Shown: piece after piece, positions 19,258 to 27,631 of the stretch
Position numbering within the stretch: position 1 is the stretch's first letter
How the letters are laid out: every line of letters starts with the position of its first letter
Assembly (NCBI GenBank): GCA_012295225.1
Contig: WMKK01000012.1
Location: 372,001-436,000 of the forward strand
Source: Ostreococcus mediterraneus
Taxonomy: Eukaryota > Chlorophyta > Mamiellophyceae > Mamiellales > Bathycoccaceae
DNA: 64,000 bases
Reading direction: 5' to 3'
Program-made: the position numbers and the translations under genes
Notes under the pieces: generated by a model
Told to the model about the DNA's origin: nothing
Database searches by the model: none
Seen by the model: only the letters and a program-made list of their open reading frames with translations

Positions 19258-20293
19258 ATGGCGACGCCTCCACCGCCGAAACCATGGGCGCGCGCCACCG
19301 CGGAGGGTGCGACGGTGTCTAAAGACACCCCGGTCGCTGATGGATCCACGCTTAAGCCGTGGGATCGCCCAGGCGCGGGTGCGACGCCTCAAGGTGCGTT
19401 GGATGTCGATGAGTCGCGTAATTGTCCCGCGTCTCGCGCGCGTCCGACGTCGTGCGTCCGACGTCGAGCGACGTGTCAATCCGTCGATGCGATGACTGAC
19501 GATGCGTTGAGTGATGTGTTTCTTTGCGCGCACAGCACCGGTGGCGACGGCAAATAACCCCACAGGGGCGACATCGACGCCCGAGAACGCGGCGAGGAAC
19601 TGGGAGACGACGTACCGGGGGAACGCGAGCTCGACGACGTCTGCGTACGGCGGTGGCTACGGCGGCGGCTACGGTGGCTTAGGCTATGGCGCTGGGTCTA
19701 TGGGGTATCGAGGCGCGTACGGTGGTGGGTACGGTGGTGGGTACGGTGGTGGGTACGGCGCGGGGTCGATGTACGGAGGCGGGTACGGCGGCGGCGTGTA
19801 TGGAAATTCCATGTACGGGAGTTCGATGTACGGCGGCGGCGGCGGCATGTATGGCGGATACGGCGGTGGCATGTACGGCGGTGGGTACGGTGGATACGGT
19901 GGTGGCATGTACGGTCGACCGCCCATGGGATTTGACCCGATGGGCTTCGGCCCCGATGGGTATCCGCCCGACGGACCGCCGCTCACCGGTTGGCAAGCGC
20001 TCATGCGTTCGCTGTCCTCCGTCGTGCATTTATTTGGTAAAATTTCATTCCTCGTCGACGAGAACACGCAGGCGTTACATTTTTTCATCATGTCGTTGTT
20101 ACAGTTACTAGATCGCGGTGGGCATCTGTATGGGGAGTTTTCGAGAATCGCGTTGCGCGCGATGGGGTATCCAGTGCCGCCGCGCGCGCCGCCGCCGGGA
20201 CAGCACGCGTTTGGCGGCGGACCGCCGCGGCAACACCCAGGCGCGCCCGGGGCGCCGTCGTTTGGCGACGCCTGGGGCGGACACGTAGATTAA
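19258..20293 (+). CDS. PEX13: Peroxin-13 (PEX13), peroxisomal docking protein
   Basis: Exons 19258-19393 and 19536-20293, joined by a 142-bp phase-1 intron (donor GTGCGT, branch CTGAC, acceptor GCACAG), 297 residues. The N-terminus PPPPKPWARA and a second KPWDRP are the PEX13 start motif. A long Gly/Tyr region of GGGYGG and MYGGG units follows (about residues 65-190), as in yeast and plant PEX13. The conserved membrane part GWQALMRSLSSVVHLFGK and NTQALHFFIMSLLQLLDRGG completes it. PEX13 forms the YG-rich pore/docking site for PEX5-cargo. No SH3 domain is present, as in plants. A nearby alternative donor (GTGCGA at 19382) would shorten exon 1. Confidence 0.88.
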
Positions 20294-20413
20294 TGACGTT
20301 TCTCTGTCTCACGCGCGCGCGTGTGTATGAAGTAGTTTGTTTGTTGAAGAGAAATTAGAAATGTATTCCACTCGTTCACTGCTATTGTGTGTGTGCTAAA
20401 TAAAACGAGCGAT

Positions 20414-21793
20414 TTAAAGTTCCGCCTTGTTTGCCATGTGCGACTGAATCGCGCGCACGAAATCGCTCTTCTCATAGCACGACACGCATGGAATTGCGTG
20501 CGCTTGCATTAGCGCCTTGATTTGGCCGACTTTCATCTTGGAAAAGTCAGCCGAAGGGTCGAGCGCGAGACCTTGTTTCTTTGACTTTGTCACTTTGCTG
20601 CATCCGCGACCGCCCGCGGCGTATTCGGCCAACCATTTTTCGACATCCGCACCCGGTTTGTCGTGATCGAGCGCGCCAGGATAGGTGACAGTCCTGTCGA
20701 TATCGCCATCGCACACCACCACGAGCGTCGGCTGAGTGGTGATGTCAAAGTGCAACGCAATCTCCGCGTTGTTCGCCCGCGATTCGGCGAATGGCAACTT
20801 GCCTCTATACGCGTACGACGCAACTTTGAACCAAGCCGGTGTCTCATACGCTTTGTTCAAAAACACAACGCATCCCGCACCTGGTTTACAATCCGTTTCG
20901 ATAAATTTAAGCAATTGCGTGCTCTTACGCAGGTTTGCAAACGCTATGGGAAGTTGCTCGAGCACCCAGTTTTTCATTTGTTGGAGTTCTCGGTTACCGT
21001 CGTACTGCGTGCTCACCCCAGCCTTCTTAAGCTTCAACGTCGGGAATGAGTCCACGCTCTCCATCGTACACAACCCCTTTTGAGTCTCGCAGTTCACCGC
21101 GCCGACGCGAACGAAACCTTTGAGCTCCTTAGCCAACCGCTCAAAGTGCGGCTTTAACTCTTGACAATGCCCGCACCACGGCGCGTAAAATTCGACAAAC
21201 CAAATATTCTTCGCATCCGTCCCTGGGAAGTGCCCTTGCTTTAAATTTGTAACCGGTGAGTTCTTACCGTACAAATTGTCCTTTTGACGCGGCGGCTCTT
21301 GCTGCTGATGTCGCCTACCGCCGCCGCGTCCTCCGCCGCGTCCAAACGGGTCGCCGCCGCCAAAGAAATCTGCAAATGGATCGCCATGGAACTCAAACCT
21401 CGCTCCACCGCCGCGGCCACCGCCGAAACCACCACCGCCAAATCCGCCAAAGCCTCCGCCACCGAAACCGCCGAAACCACCGTGCTGGTGCGCGCCCGGA
21501 TGTCCGCCCGCGGCGTGTTGCTTCAACCCTTCTGATCCGTACTGATCGTACACCTTGCGCTTTTCCGGGTCCGACAACGCGTCGTACGCCTCGGAAATCT
21601 TCGCAAACTCTTCGGGGGATCCACCCTTATCGGGGTGGTGCTTCAGCGCCTGAATGCGGTAGTTTTTCTTGAGCGTGCGTTCGTCGGCGTGGCGATCGAC
21701 GCCTAAGATTTTATAGTAGTCATCTTCACCCGCAACGCACGCGACGAGGGCGAGGATGACGACGATAAACACCGTACACGAGTGTCGAAACAT
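20414..21793 (-). CDS. ER J-domain/thioredoxin protein (ERdj5-like)
   Basis: 459 residues. A signal peptide (about 1-22) is followed by a canonical J-domain (HPD at 53-55), a Gly/Phe-rich linker (about 100-165), then a thioredoxin domain with the PDI-type active site WCGHC at 206-210. A second, inactive thioredoxin-like fold follows. The last 40 residues ([26 protein letters not shown]) look like the SAP-like CxxC tail of MANF/ARMET. The chain ends KAEL, a plausible ER-retrieval variant of KDEL. The role would be reduction of misfolded disulfides coupled to BiP. It has one active thioredoxin domain where animal ERdj5 has several. Confidence 0.9.
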   Translation of the reverse strand: MFRHSCTVFIVVILALVACVAGEDDYYKILGVDRHADERTLKKNYRIQALKHHPDKGGSPEEFAKISEAYDALSDPEKRKVYDQYGSEGLKQHAAGGHPGAHQHGGFGGFGGGGFGGFGGGGFGGGRGGGARFEFHGDPFADFFGGGDPFGRGGGRGGGRRHQQQEPPRQKDNLYGKNSPVTNLKQGHFPGTDAKNIWFVEFYAPWCGHCQELKPHFERLAKELKGFVRVGAVNCETQKGLCTMESVDSFPTLKLKKAGVSTQYDGNRELQQMKNWVLEQLPIAFANLRKSTQLLKFIETDCKPGAGCVVFLNKAYETPAWFKVASYAYRGKLPFAESRANNAEIALHFDITTQPTLVVVCDGDIDRTVTYPGALDHDKPGADVEKWLAEYAAGGRGCSKVTKSKKQGLALDPSADFSKMKVGQIKALMQAHAIPCVSCYEKSDFVRAIQSHMANKAEL

Positions 21794-22089
21794 TGTACGA
21801 GCGCGCCGTGTGCTACGCGTCGAAAGCCGCCCCCGTATGGGCGCGTCGTATGGTTTTCGAGTGTGATTGAATGCGGTTGTCAGTCCTTGGTGTCGCACTT
21901 TTATCGACACGACGCGCGTTGTCGATCATCTCGAGCGCGATGTGGAGTGCATAATAAAGTAAAACAATATACATTTCAACCTATTTCGACCGGGGCGCTC
22001 GAAATGTGCCACGCGGCGCGCACGCACGCGATGAAAACACGCCGCGCGTTTGGCTATTTCGGCTCGCGGCGCCGACGAGAATACGTATA

Positions 22090-22150
22090 CGAGCAAATCA
22101 TCACGCGCACGCGCCGCGATGGCATTTCAAGCGTCGTGAGTCACATATCT
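22090..22150 (-). promoter_or_regulatory. Possible SECIS element in SELENOF 3' UTR
   Basis: About 30 bp after the stop codon, the minus strand reads TGAC, then CACG-A-CGC that can pair with GCG...CGTG, an apical loop containing AAA, and a TGAT. This is the general order of a eukaryotic SECIS. The lower helix pairs poorly, so this is only a candidate placement. Confidence 0.3.
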
Positions 22151-22178
22151 TCGCATACTTATCATCTTCATCAGCTTC

Positions 22179-22670
22179 CTAGAGTTCATCTTTAACGCCG
22201 GCGTCCAACGCTCCGGCGTCCAGCTTCGTGAGCTTGGACGTCAAAAACTCCTCCAGCATCTCCGCGCTCCATTTATCAATTCGAACAACCTCAGGTTCAT
22301 CCTCGTCGAGTGCAAACATGTGCAACACGGGCGGTGCGCCTTGTTTGAACGCCATGTCGATGTCGTACCCGCTCGCGCGTAAATTCGGCAGCCGGTCATC
22401 CTGAAAAGTTTGGATTTCCGGATAGCCAATCATTTTTCACTTGCACATCTGCACGCGCGCCGACGCATACGCCGTCGAGGCTGCCGACGACGACGCCGAA
22501 GCCGAGCAACACGACGCGCACTCGTCCGCCATGCGATCGTCAGACGTGCGTGCGCGCAGGAGCTCGCAATCTGCCGCAGTGCAGCCTTCGTGGTAGCCCA
22601 ACGCCGCGCACGCCGCGCTCGACGTCGCCACGGCGCGCGAGAGGCGCGAAGAGAGCAACGCGAACGCCAT
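22179..22670 (-). CDS. SELENOF: Selenoprotein F (SELENOF/Sep15), TGA read as selenocysteine
   Basis: One frame of 164 codons with a single internal TGA at 22437-22439. Before it: a short signal-like start (MAFALLSSRLSRAVATSSA), then the Cys-rich domain ALGYHEGCTAADCELL and ECASCC as in animal Sep15. The frame continues MCK-TGA-KMIGYPEIQTFQDD into the thioredoxin-like SelM/Sep15 domain, ending with the ER-retention signal KDEL and TAG. Animal SELENOF has CGU at the same place, so the TGA codes Sec at residue 78 in a C-x-U motif. SELENOF binds UGGT and assists glycoprotein quality control in the ER. Treating the TGA as a stop would remove the whole catalytic domain. Confidence 0.9.
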
Positions 22671-22982
22671 GACTTTCGTCGGCGTCGACGCCGACGACGC
22701 GCGGTGGCGCCGGGCGCACGAACGCATCGCTATCGGTGCGCGTGCGATGGCGTGTGTGGTGTCAACTGTTTTTTTGAGGACTTTTGACCGCGGCGGCGGT
22801 TCACATGTGACGCGAAAGTGCGGCGCGTTGGCGATTGTGGCGAGCGAGCGCGTACCGACGTGGCGTGGAATTAGTGCTCGACTATTGTTCGTGGGTATTG
22901 TCATCGTTCGCGCGCGAGCGCGCTACAGGAACACTCGATTCTTTGGTGAGCGGGACCTATTGCTATATTAAGCGCGCCCGCG
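22671..22982. other. Divergent promoter region
   Basis: 312 bp between the SELENOF start and the coiled-coil IQ gene start. A TATA-like CTATATTAAG lies at 22963-22972, very close to the downstream ATG. No other gene is seen. Confidence 0.5.
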
Positions 22983-23678
22983 ATGCGCGTGCGTAACGGT
23001 CCAAGTAGGCGCGGTGACGAGTCACAAGGGCATGCGTTGGAGCGATGGGTGATGTCATGCCAATCGCGCCGTTCAAGAGTCGAACGTACGCGTCTCATTG
23101 AGCTGACCATGGCGCTGGGGGAGTGCGAAGCGAGCGCGGCGTGCAATCGAGCGCGGCGGTTGAAAGCGATTGAAGAGCTCCGCCGCGCGCTCAATGCGTG
23201 CACCGTTCGCATGCACACCAACATGGAGACACACTCTTCGAAGTTACGCGATATACGCGAGCACACGGCTGAGTACGTGGAGATTTCTCGAAAGAAATGT
23301 CTAGAGCTGTCCGTACGCGCCGAATGTGAAAGAACGACGTTGCGCGAAATTGAAACCTCAAACGCCGAAATTCAGCGCGAAATCGACACTTTGCGCCATC
23401 GTGTCGAAGTCTGCGAGCTTGAAAAGCGCTTGCAAGCAGGTCGAGCGCGATTGCTAACTCTACGCCGCGCTAGAGCTGCGCGCGAAATTCAAGCCGCGTT
23501 TCGACGGTGGATTTGCAACGGCCGCAAGCGCCCAAAGAAGAAGAAAAAGTTCGCGAAGAAGTCCGCGAAGAAGTCCACCAAGGGGGCGAAAGCTGCAACG
23601 GCTTTGAAATCAAAAACTTCATCGAAGTCTCGAGCAAAGACCACGAAGAAACAAGTTCTGTCGAAACAGTTGTTGTGA
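22983..23678 (+). CDS. Coiled-coil protein with an IQ motif and Lys-rich tail
   Basis: 231 residues. Residues about 45-165 are Glu/Arg/Leu-rich and almost free of Pro and Gly, forming a long coiled coil. A calmodulin-binding IQ motif follows (REIQAAFRRWICNGRKR, about 167-183). The last 50 residues are Lys/Ser/Ala repeats such as KKKKKF and KKSAKKS. The IQ position next to a coiled coil resembles dynein-regulatory-complex IQ proteins, but similarity is too weak to name it. The stop lies inside the first copy of a 20-bp duplicated sequence, so the tail may have been reshaped by local duplication. An earlier exon cannot be excluded. Confidence 0.6.
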   Translation: MRVRNGPSRRGDESQGHALERWVMSCQSRRSRVERTRLIELTMALGECEASAACNRARRLKAIEELRRALNACTVRMHTNMETHSSKLRDIREHTAEYVEISRKKCLELSVRAECERTTLREIETSNAEIQREIDTLRHRVEVCELEKRLQAGRARLLTLRRARAAREIQAAFRRWICNGRKRPKKKKKFAKKSAKKSTKGAKAATALKSKTSSKSRAKTTKKQVLSKQLL

Positions 23679-23733
23679 CCTCGTCAAAACAGTTCACAAA
23701 ACAGTTCACCCTCGTCGAAACAGTTGTTGTGAC
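23660..23733 (+). repeat. Local tandem duplication across the stop codon
   Basis: GTCGAAACAGTTGTTGTGAC occurs at 23660-23679 and exactly again at 23714-23733, with two degenerate AAAACAGTTCAC copies between. The period is 54 bp. The TGA of the upstream gene lies inside the first copy. Confidence 0.8.
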
Positions 23734-23739
23734 AACCTC

Positions 23740-24243
23740 TCAACACACGCCGCACGGATGATTCGTTTCCGTGTCGATGACCGTCACCAATCGCGTGTCG
23801 TCGCGACAATCCGCCCAAATCGCACGCACACGTCCTGAATTTAACGCCACGCGCGAGCACGGCCGCGCGTTCGGTGTGCTGTGCTTCGCGTCGTACGTCC
23901 CGTCTATGAGCGTTTGCTCGACGTCCCGCGACGTTATAAACCGGCAGTCCATTCTACACGCCGCATGCTCGCTTACGGCGCGAGGTTTACTTCGTAGACG
24001 ATCGCGAATACTTTCATTGCGCGCGTTGTATTCGGCATTCGTGCGTAGGGTGATGGTAACGACAGCAACGACCGCCGCCGCGAGAGCTGCAAAGAGACCC
24101 ACCCCGGAAGAGCCGCCATCTCCATCAGCGTTGTTCCCGCGACTTTTGCCTTTTGAAGGAAACTTGTGCGCGCGAGCGCTTGATTTACGACTGCCTTTGG
24201 GAGGGCGTACGCCTTTACGTGCGCCCGGGATGTTTGGCGGCAT
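23740..24243 (-). CDS. DUF4258-domain membrane protein
   Basis: 167 residues. The N-terminus is basic (GVRPPKGSRKSSARAHKF), followed by one hydrophobic helix (VGLFAALAAAVVAVVTITL, about residues 49-67). The C-terminal 100 residues fit the DUF4258 pattern: HAACRMDCRFITSRDVEQTL, DGTYD, then a Val/Ile core with LVTVIDTE at the end. This domain is related to RelE/BrnT-like folds in bacteria and occurs as single-helix proteins in plants and algae, function unknown. The first ATG (24243) is used; in-frame codons upstream have none. It converges on the coiled-coil IQ gene. Confidence 0.65.
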   Translation of the reverse strand: MPPNIPGARKGVRPPKGSRKSSARAHKFPSKGKSRGNNADGDGGSSGVGLFAALAAAVVAVVTITLRTNAEYNARNESIRDRLRSKPRAVSEHAACRMDCRFITSRDVEQTLIDGTYDAKHSTPNARPCSRVALNSGRVRAIWADCRDDTRLVTVIDTETNHPCGVC

Positions 24244-24377
24244 GAGACGCGAGGCTACGACTGAAGCGTTGGATTTCTTTTCTTCGGATTCGTTTTCTAA
24301 AACACACACAAAGTTTGTGACAAACACAAAATCACAAGACGCGACAACTCTAAATTTATTCTACGACGCGGTACTAC

Positions 24378-25520
24378 TTAACTCATGTTCAAGCCGGCAA
24401 CAGCCATGGCGAGTGCGCCTTCATAAGTATCGTTGCCGCCGATGAAACCTGCGGCGTGAATAAAGACGCAACCGGGAATGCCAGAAAGCGCACTCAAATC
24501 TGCGTCGCGCACGCCGCGCCACGGCGTGGGTAGTCCCTTGCGGAACGCAAAACTTGATGCCGACACGGGGATGGTGCTCACACGCCAGCCTTTATTATCT
24601 TGCCAGAGCATGAATTTTGGCTGGTTTTCGCTCGCGTCGGTGATTCCGCGTTCGGCCTCGAGCTCGTACAAGTGCTCCTTCCATGGGCAAAACGTGTCGA
24701 GACGTAAAATTTCCCCAGATTCGTGCACGTCCTTGGCACAGTTAAGCGCATGTTCGACGTGCTGACGCGCAGGTAGCCACTTGCCCGTGTAGTACTTGAC
24801 GCAGTCGTCGAATTCCGACCCCGTGAGCGCGACGGCTTTAAGAAATTGCTCCATCTGTCTCTCCGGCGTAGACGCCTCGTCCCAATCGGGATTTAAACGC
24901 TTCACGCGATGTGGCAACCCAGTGGTGTCTTTGTACTTGGCCAGCGCATCCGTGTCGTACATGTTGACTCCGTTATCGTTGCCGTCCACGCCTTCGATGA
25001 ACTCCTCGTACACCTTCAAGTAAATCTTCCGCACCAAGCCATCATCAGGCTCCGCCCCGTTCGCGCTCGCCGCCCGCAACGCATCGCGAATAAGCTCCTC
25101 GCCGAAATGCTTGTACACCAACCCCGCGCTCGAGAGCTTGGTGACGAACCCGTGCCCAAACGTCTCGGTAAACTCGCGTTGATGATGATCAAACAACTTC
25201 TTCTCCGCGTCGTACGTCGCGCCGACATCGATGACGACGTCGGCCGCCGCCCACGCGTCCGCATCGCGCGATCGCGTGATCGTCGCCCCCGCGTACGCCG
25301 CGGTGCGTTGAAGCATGTAGCACCCGAGCGCTTCATCGCAATGAAACGCGCCGTCGTGGGTGGCGATGACGCGCGTGGTGTTCGCGCGCTTTGACGCATC
25401 TGACGCCGCCGACGCCATGGTGACGGTGCGAAAACGACGCGCGGGGTGTGGTGTGACGGAGTGCGAGGTGAAACGACGTGCGGCGGCGGTGGCGAAGATC
25501 CGAACGCGCGCGAGTGACAT
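24378..25520 (-). CDS. MYG1: MYG1 exonuclease family protein
   Basis: 380 residues. The start (MSLARVRIFATAAARRF) is an Arg/Ala-rich presequence; a second ATG at residue 35 could give a cytosolic form. The DHH-type metal motifs of MYG1/GAMM1 are present: THDGAFHCDEALG, VIDVGA and FDHHQREF. Further family blocks are NGVNMYD, LNPDW and CVFIHAAGFIGG. MYG1 is a 3'-5' RNA exonuclease acting on nuclear and mitochondrial RNAs in animals and yeast. It shares a 219-bp divergent promoter with fumarase. Confidence 0.93.
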   Translation of the reverse strand: MSLARVRIFATAAARRFTSHSVTPHPARRFRTVTMASAASDASKRANTTRVIATHDGAFHCDEALGCYMLQRTAAYAGATITRSRDADAWAAADVVIDVGATYDAEKKLFDHHQREFTETFGHGFVTKLSSAGLVYKHFGEELIRDALRAASANGAEPDDGLVRKIYLKVYEEFIEGVDGNDNGVNMYDTDALAKYKDTTGLPHRVKRLNPDWDEASTPERQMEQFLKAVALTGSEFDDCVKYYTGKWLPARQHVEHALNCAKDVHESGEILRLDTFCPWKEHLYELEAERGITDASENQPKFMLWQDNKGWRVSTIPVSASSFAFRKGLPTPWRGVRDADLSALSGIPGCVFIHAAGFIGGNDTYEGALAMAVAGLNMS

Positions 25521-25739
25521 TGTGGCGATTTCTCGTTACGGCGCTCGACGGCATTCACTCGCGCGCGTAGAGCGACGAGACGCGCGCATTGGGCACGCGT
25601 GCGAACGATACACACGCGCGTGATAGTCACGGCGCGCACGCGCGCTCGCGCGATCGATCGACGGCGCGACGCGCGCGCGACGCGGACGTTTTCGCGCGGT
25701 GATTAATTGTCCAGTCAGCGCAAAGTACTTTACGTAGGC

Positions 25740-27320
25740 ATGGCTTTAACGGGGCGCCTTGTGGAGTTGTTGCGCCCGGAAACGACGGATGAGGACGATG
25801 AAAGTCGTCTCGTTGCGCACGGGGTGTCGCTGGCGCAGCCGAGGTTTACGAGAGAGGGTGAAAAGGTTGGTCGAGACGCGACGGCGTCGGCCGCCGTAGG
25901 CGTCGGCGCTTCGGGTGCGTGGCGTCTCGAGTCGGATACGATGGGCGAAGTGCGCGTACCCGCCGATCGAATGTGGGGCGCACAGACCCAGCGGAGTTTG
26001 GAGAATTTTAAGATTGGTGGTGAGAAGATCCCGATTGCGATTGTGCGTTCGCTGGCGATAGTAAAGTTTGCGGCGGCGACGGTGAACGAGCACAGCGGAA
26101 TTTTAAAGCCTGAGCTCGCCGAGGCGATTCGACGGGCCGCGTTTGAGGTGATTCAGGGTCGATTGGATGATGAATTCCCACTCGCGGTGTGGCAAACTGG
26201 GTCTGGGACGCAAACGAATATGAATGTGAACGAGGTGATTGCGAATTACGCGAACGCCGTGGTGCTGGGCGGCTCGCTCGGGGCAAAGGCACCCATACAC
26301 CCGAACGATCACGTGAACCTTTCGCAGTCGAGTAACGATACGTTCCCCACCGCAATGTCAATTGCGACTGCGTATGAGGTACAAGAGCGCCTCATTCCCG
26401 CGCTGACGATGTTGAAAACGGAGCTGCAACGCAAGGCGGACGAGTGGAAGGACATTGTGAAAATCGGCCGAACGCATCTTCAAGACGCCGTGCCCATGAC
26501 GCTCGGGCAAGAGTTTGGCGGGTACGCGCAGCAAATGCGCAATTCTCTTGCGCGTGCGCGAGGGGCGCTCATTCACTTGCTCGAGCTCGCCATCGGCGGC
26601 ACGGCGGTGGGGACTGGATTAAACGCGCCGCCAAATTTCGCCGAAGACATGGCTGTGGAGATTCGCAAACTTACCGGCTTGCGCGTGGTGAGCGCGCCAA
26701 ATAAGTTTGAATCGCTCGCCGCGCATGACGCACAAACCGCATTGAGTGGAATACTTAAAACTATCGCGCTTTCGCTACTTAAGATTGCAAATGACGTGCG
26801 ATTGCTCGGAAGCGGCCCGCGCGCGGGATTGGGAGAGCTTCAACTGCCTGAAAACGAACCCGGTTCGTCCATCATGCCAGGCAAAGTTAATCCGACGCAA
26901 TCAGAGAGCATGATGCAAGTGTGCGCACAAGTCATCGGTAATGATCACGCCGTCACCATCGGCGCCGCAATGGGGTCGACATTTGAACTCAACGTCGCCA
27001 AGCCGCTCATCGCGCACAACAACCTGTGCTCCATCGGCCTCCTCGCCGACTGCGCGGTGTCCTTCACCACGAACTGTATCGTCGGCATCGAACCGAACCT
27101 CAAGCGCATCGATGAACTCATGAAGAGTAGTTTAATGCTCGTCACCAGTCTCGTGCCTCGCATAGGCTATGACGCCGCGGCTAAGATTTCTAAAAAGGCG
27201 CACGCCGAGGGCACCACGCTACGCGAAGCCGGCGTCGCGCTCGGATTACTCACGGGTGAGCAATTCGACGAATGGGTACGCCCAGAGGACATGACGCACG
27301 TCTCGCGTTCAAAATTGTAA
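25740..27320 (+). CDS. FUM1: Fumarate hydratase, class II
   Basis: 526 residues. It hydrates fumarate to malate in the TCA cycle. The first 65 residues are variable. The enzyme core begins [14 protein letters not shown] and contains [40 protein letters not shown] and the superfamily signature [13 protein letters not shown]. Homology runs to the C-terminus, and the length matches FumC with a leader. The leader is not a textbook mitochondrial presequence (it contains many acidic residues), so location is uncertain. The ATG at 25740 is the first in frame. Confidence 0.95.
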   Translation: MALTGRLVELLRPETTDEDDESRLVAHGVSLAQPRFTREGEKVGRDATASAAVGVGASGAWRLESDTMGEVRVPADRMWGAQTQRSLENFKIGGEKIPIAIVRSLAIVKFAAATVNEHSGILKPELAEAIRRAAFEVIQGRLDDEFPLAVWQTGSGTQTNMNVNEVIANYANAVVLGGSLGAKAPIHPNDHVNLSQSSNDTFPTAMSIATAYEVQERLIPALTMLKTELQRKADEWKDIVKIGRTHLQDAVPMTLGQEFGGYAQQMRNSLARARGALIHLLELAIGGTAVGTGLNAPPNFAEDMAVEIRKLTGLRVVSAPNKFESLAAHDAQTALSGILKTIALSLLKIANDVRLLGSGPRAGLGELQLPENEPGSSIMPGKVNPTQSESMMQVCAQVIGNDHAVTIGAAMGSTFELNVAKPLIAHNNLCSIGLLADCAVSFTTNCIVGIEPNLKRIDELMKSSLMLVTSLVPRIGYDAAAKISKKAHAEGTTLREAGVALGLLTGEQFDEWVRPEDMTHVSRSKL

Positions 27321-27631
27321 TCAAACAATGCATTTACGAGACTTCTTCAAAAATACTAGGTGCGACAATGTTCCGGCCGTTACTATTTCATGTTTGTTAG
27401 CACTTCATTTGTACGCCGGACGGCGAGTGTGTCGTCTAAAGCTCGTCGTTGCGGGTATTTTTTGTGCGAGCGCTGAGGGAGATTACGCATGAAGACGTAC
27501 GTCGCCGCCGTCGCTGCCGATACCGGTGCGTGCGATAATTGATGCGTGGAAAGTGGATGGGTGTTTGGTATGCGTGTGGTGATGTAATTTCAGGATTACT
27601 ACTAAAAAGTCGAGCGCAGCGCGCCTCGGAT
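27321..27631. other. Intergenic, convergent 3' ends
   Basis: 311 bp between the fumarase stop and the RPB1 stop. The sequence is ordinary with no repeats or coding support; it must hold both 3' UTRs. Confidence 0.5.

Noticed and set aside
23507-23761. Plus-strand 84-codon frame overlapping the IQ gene 3' end
   Set aside because: Composition reflects the Lys-rich codons and the local duplication in another frame; no start context or homology.
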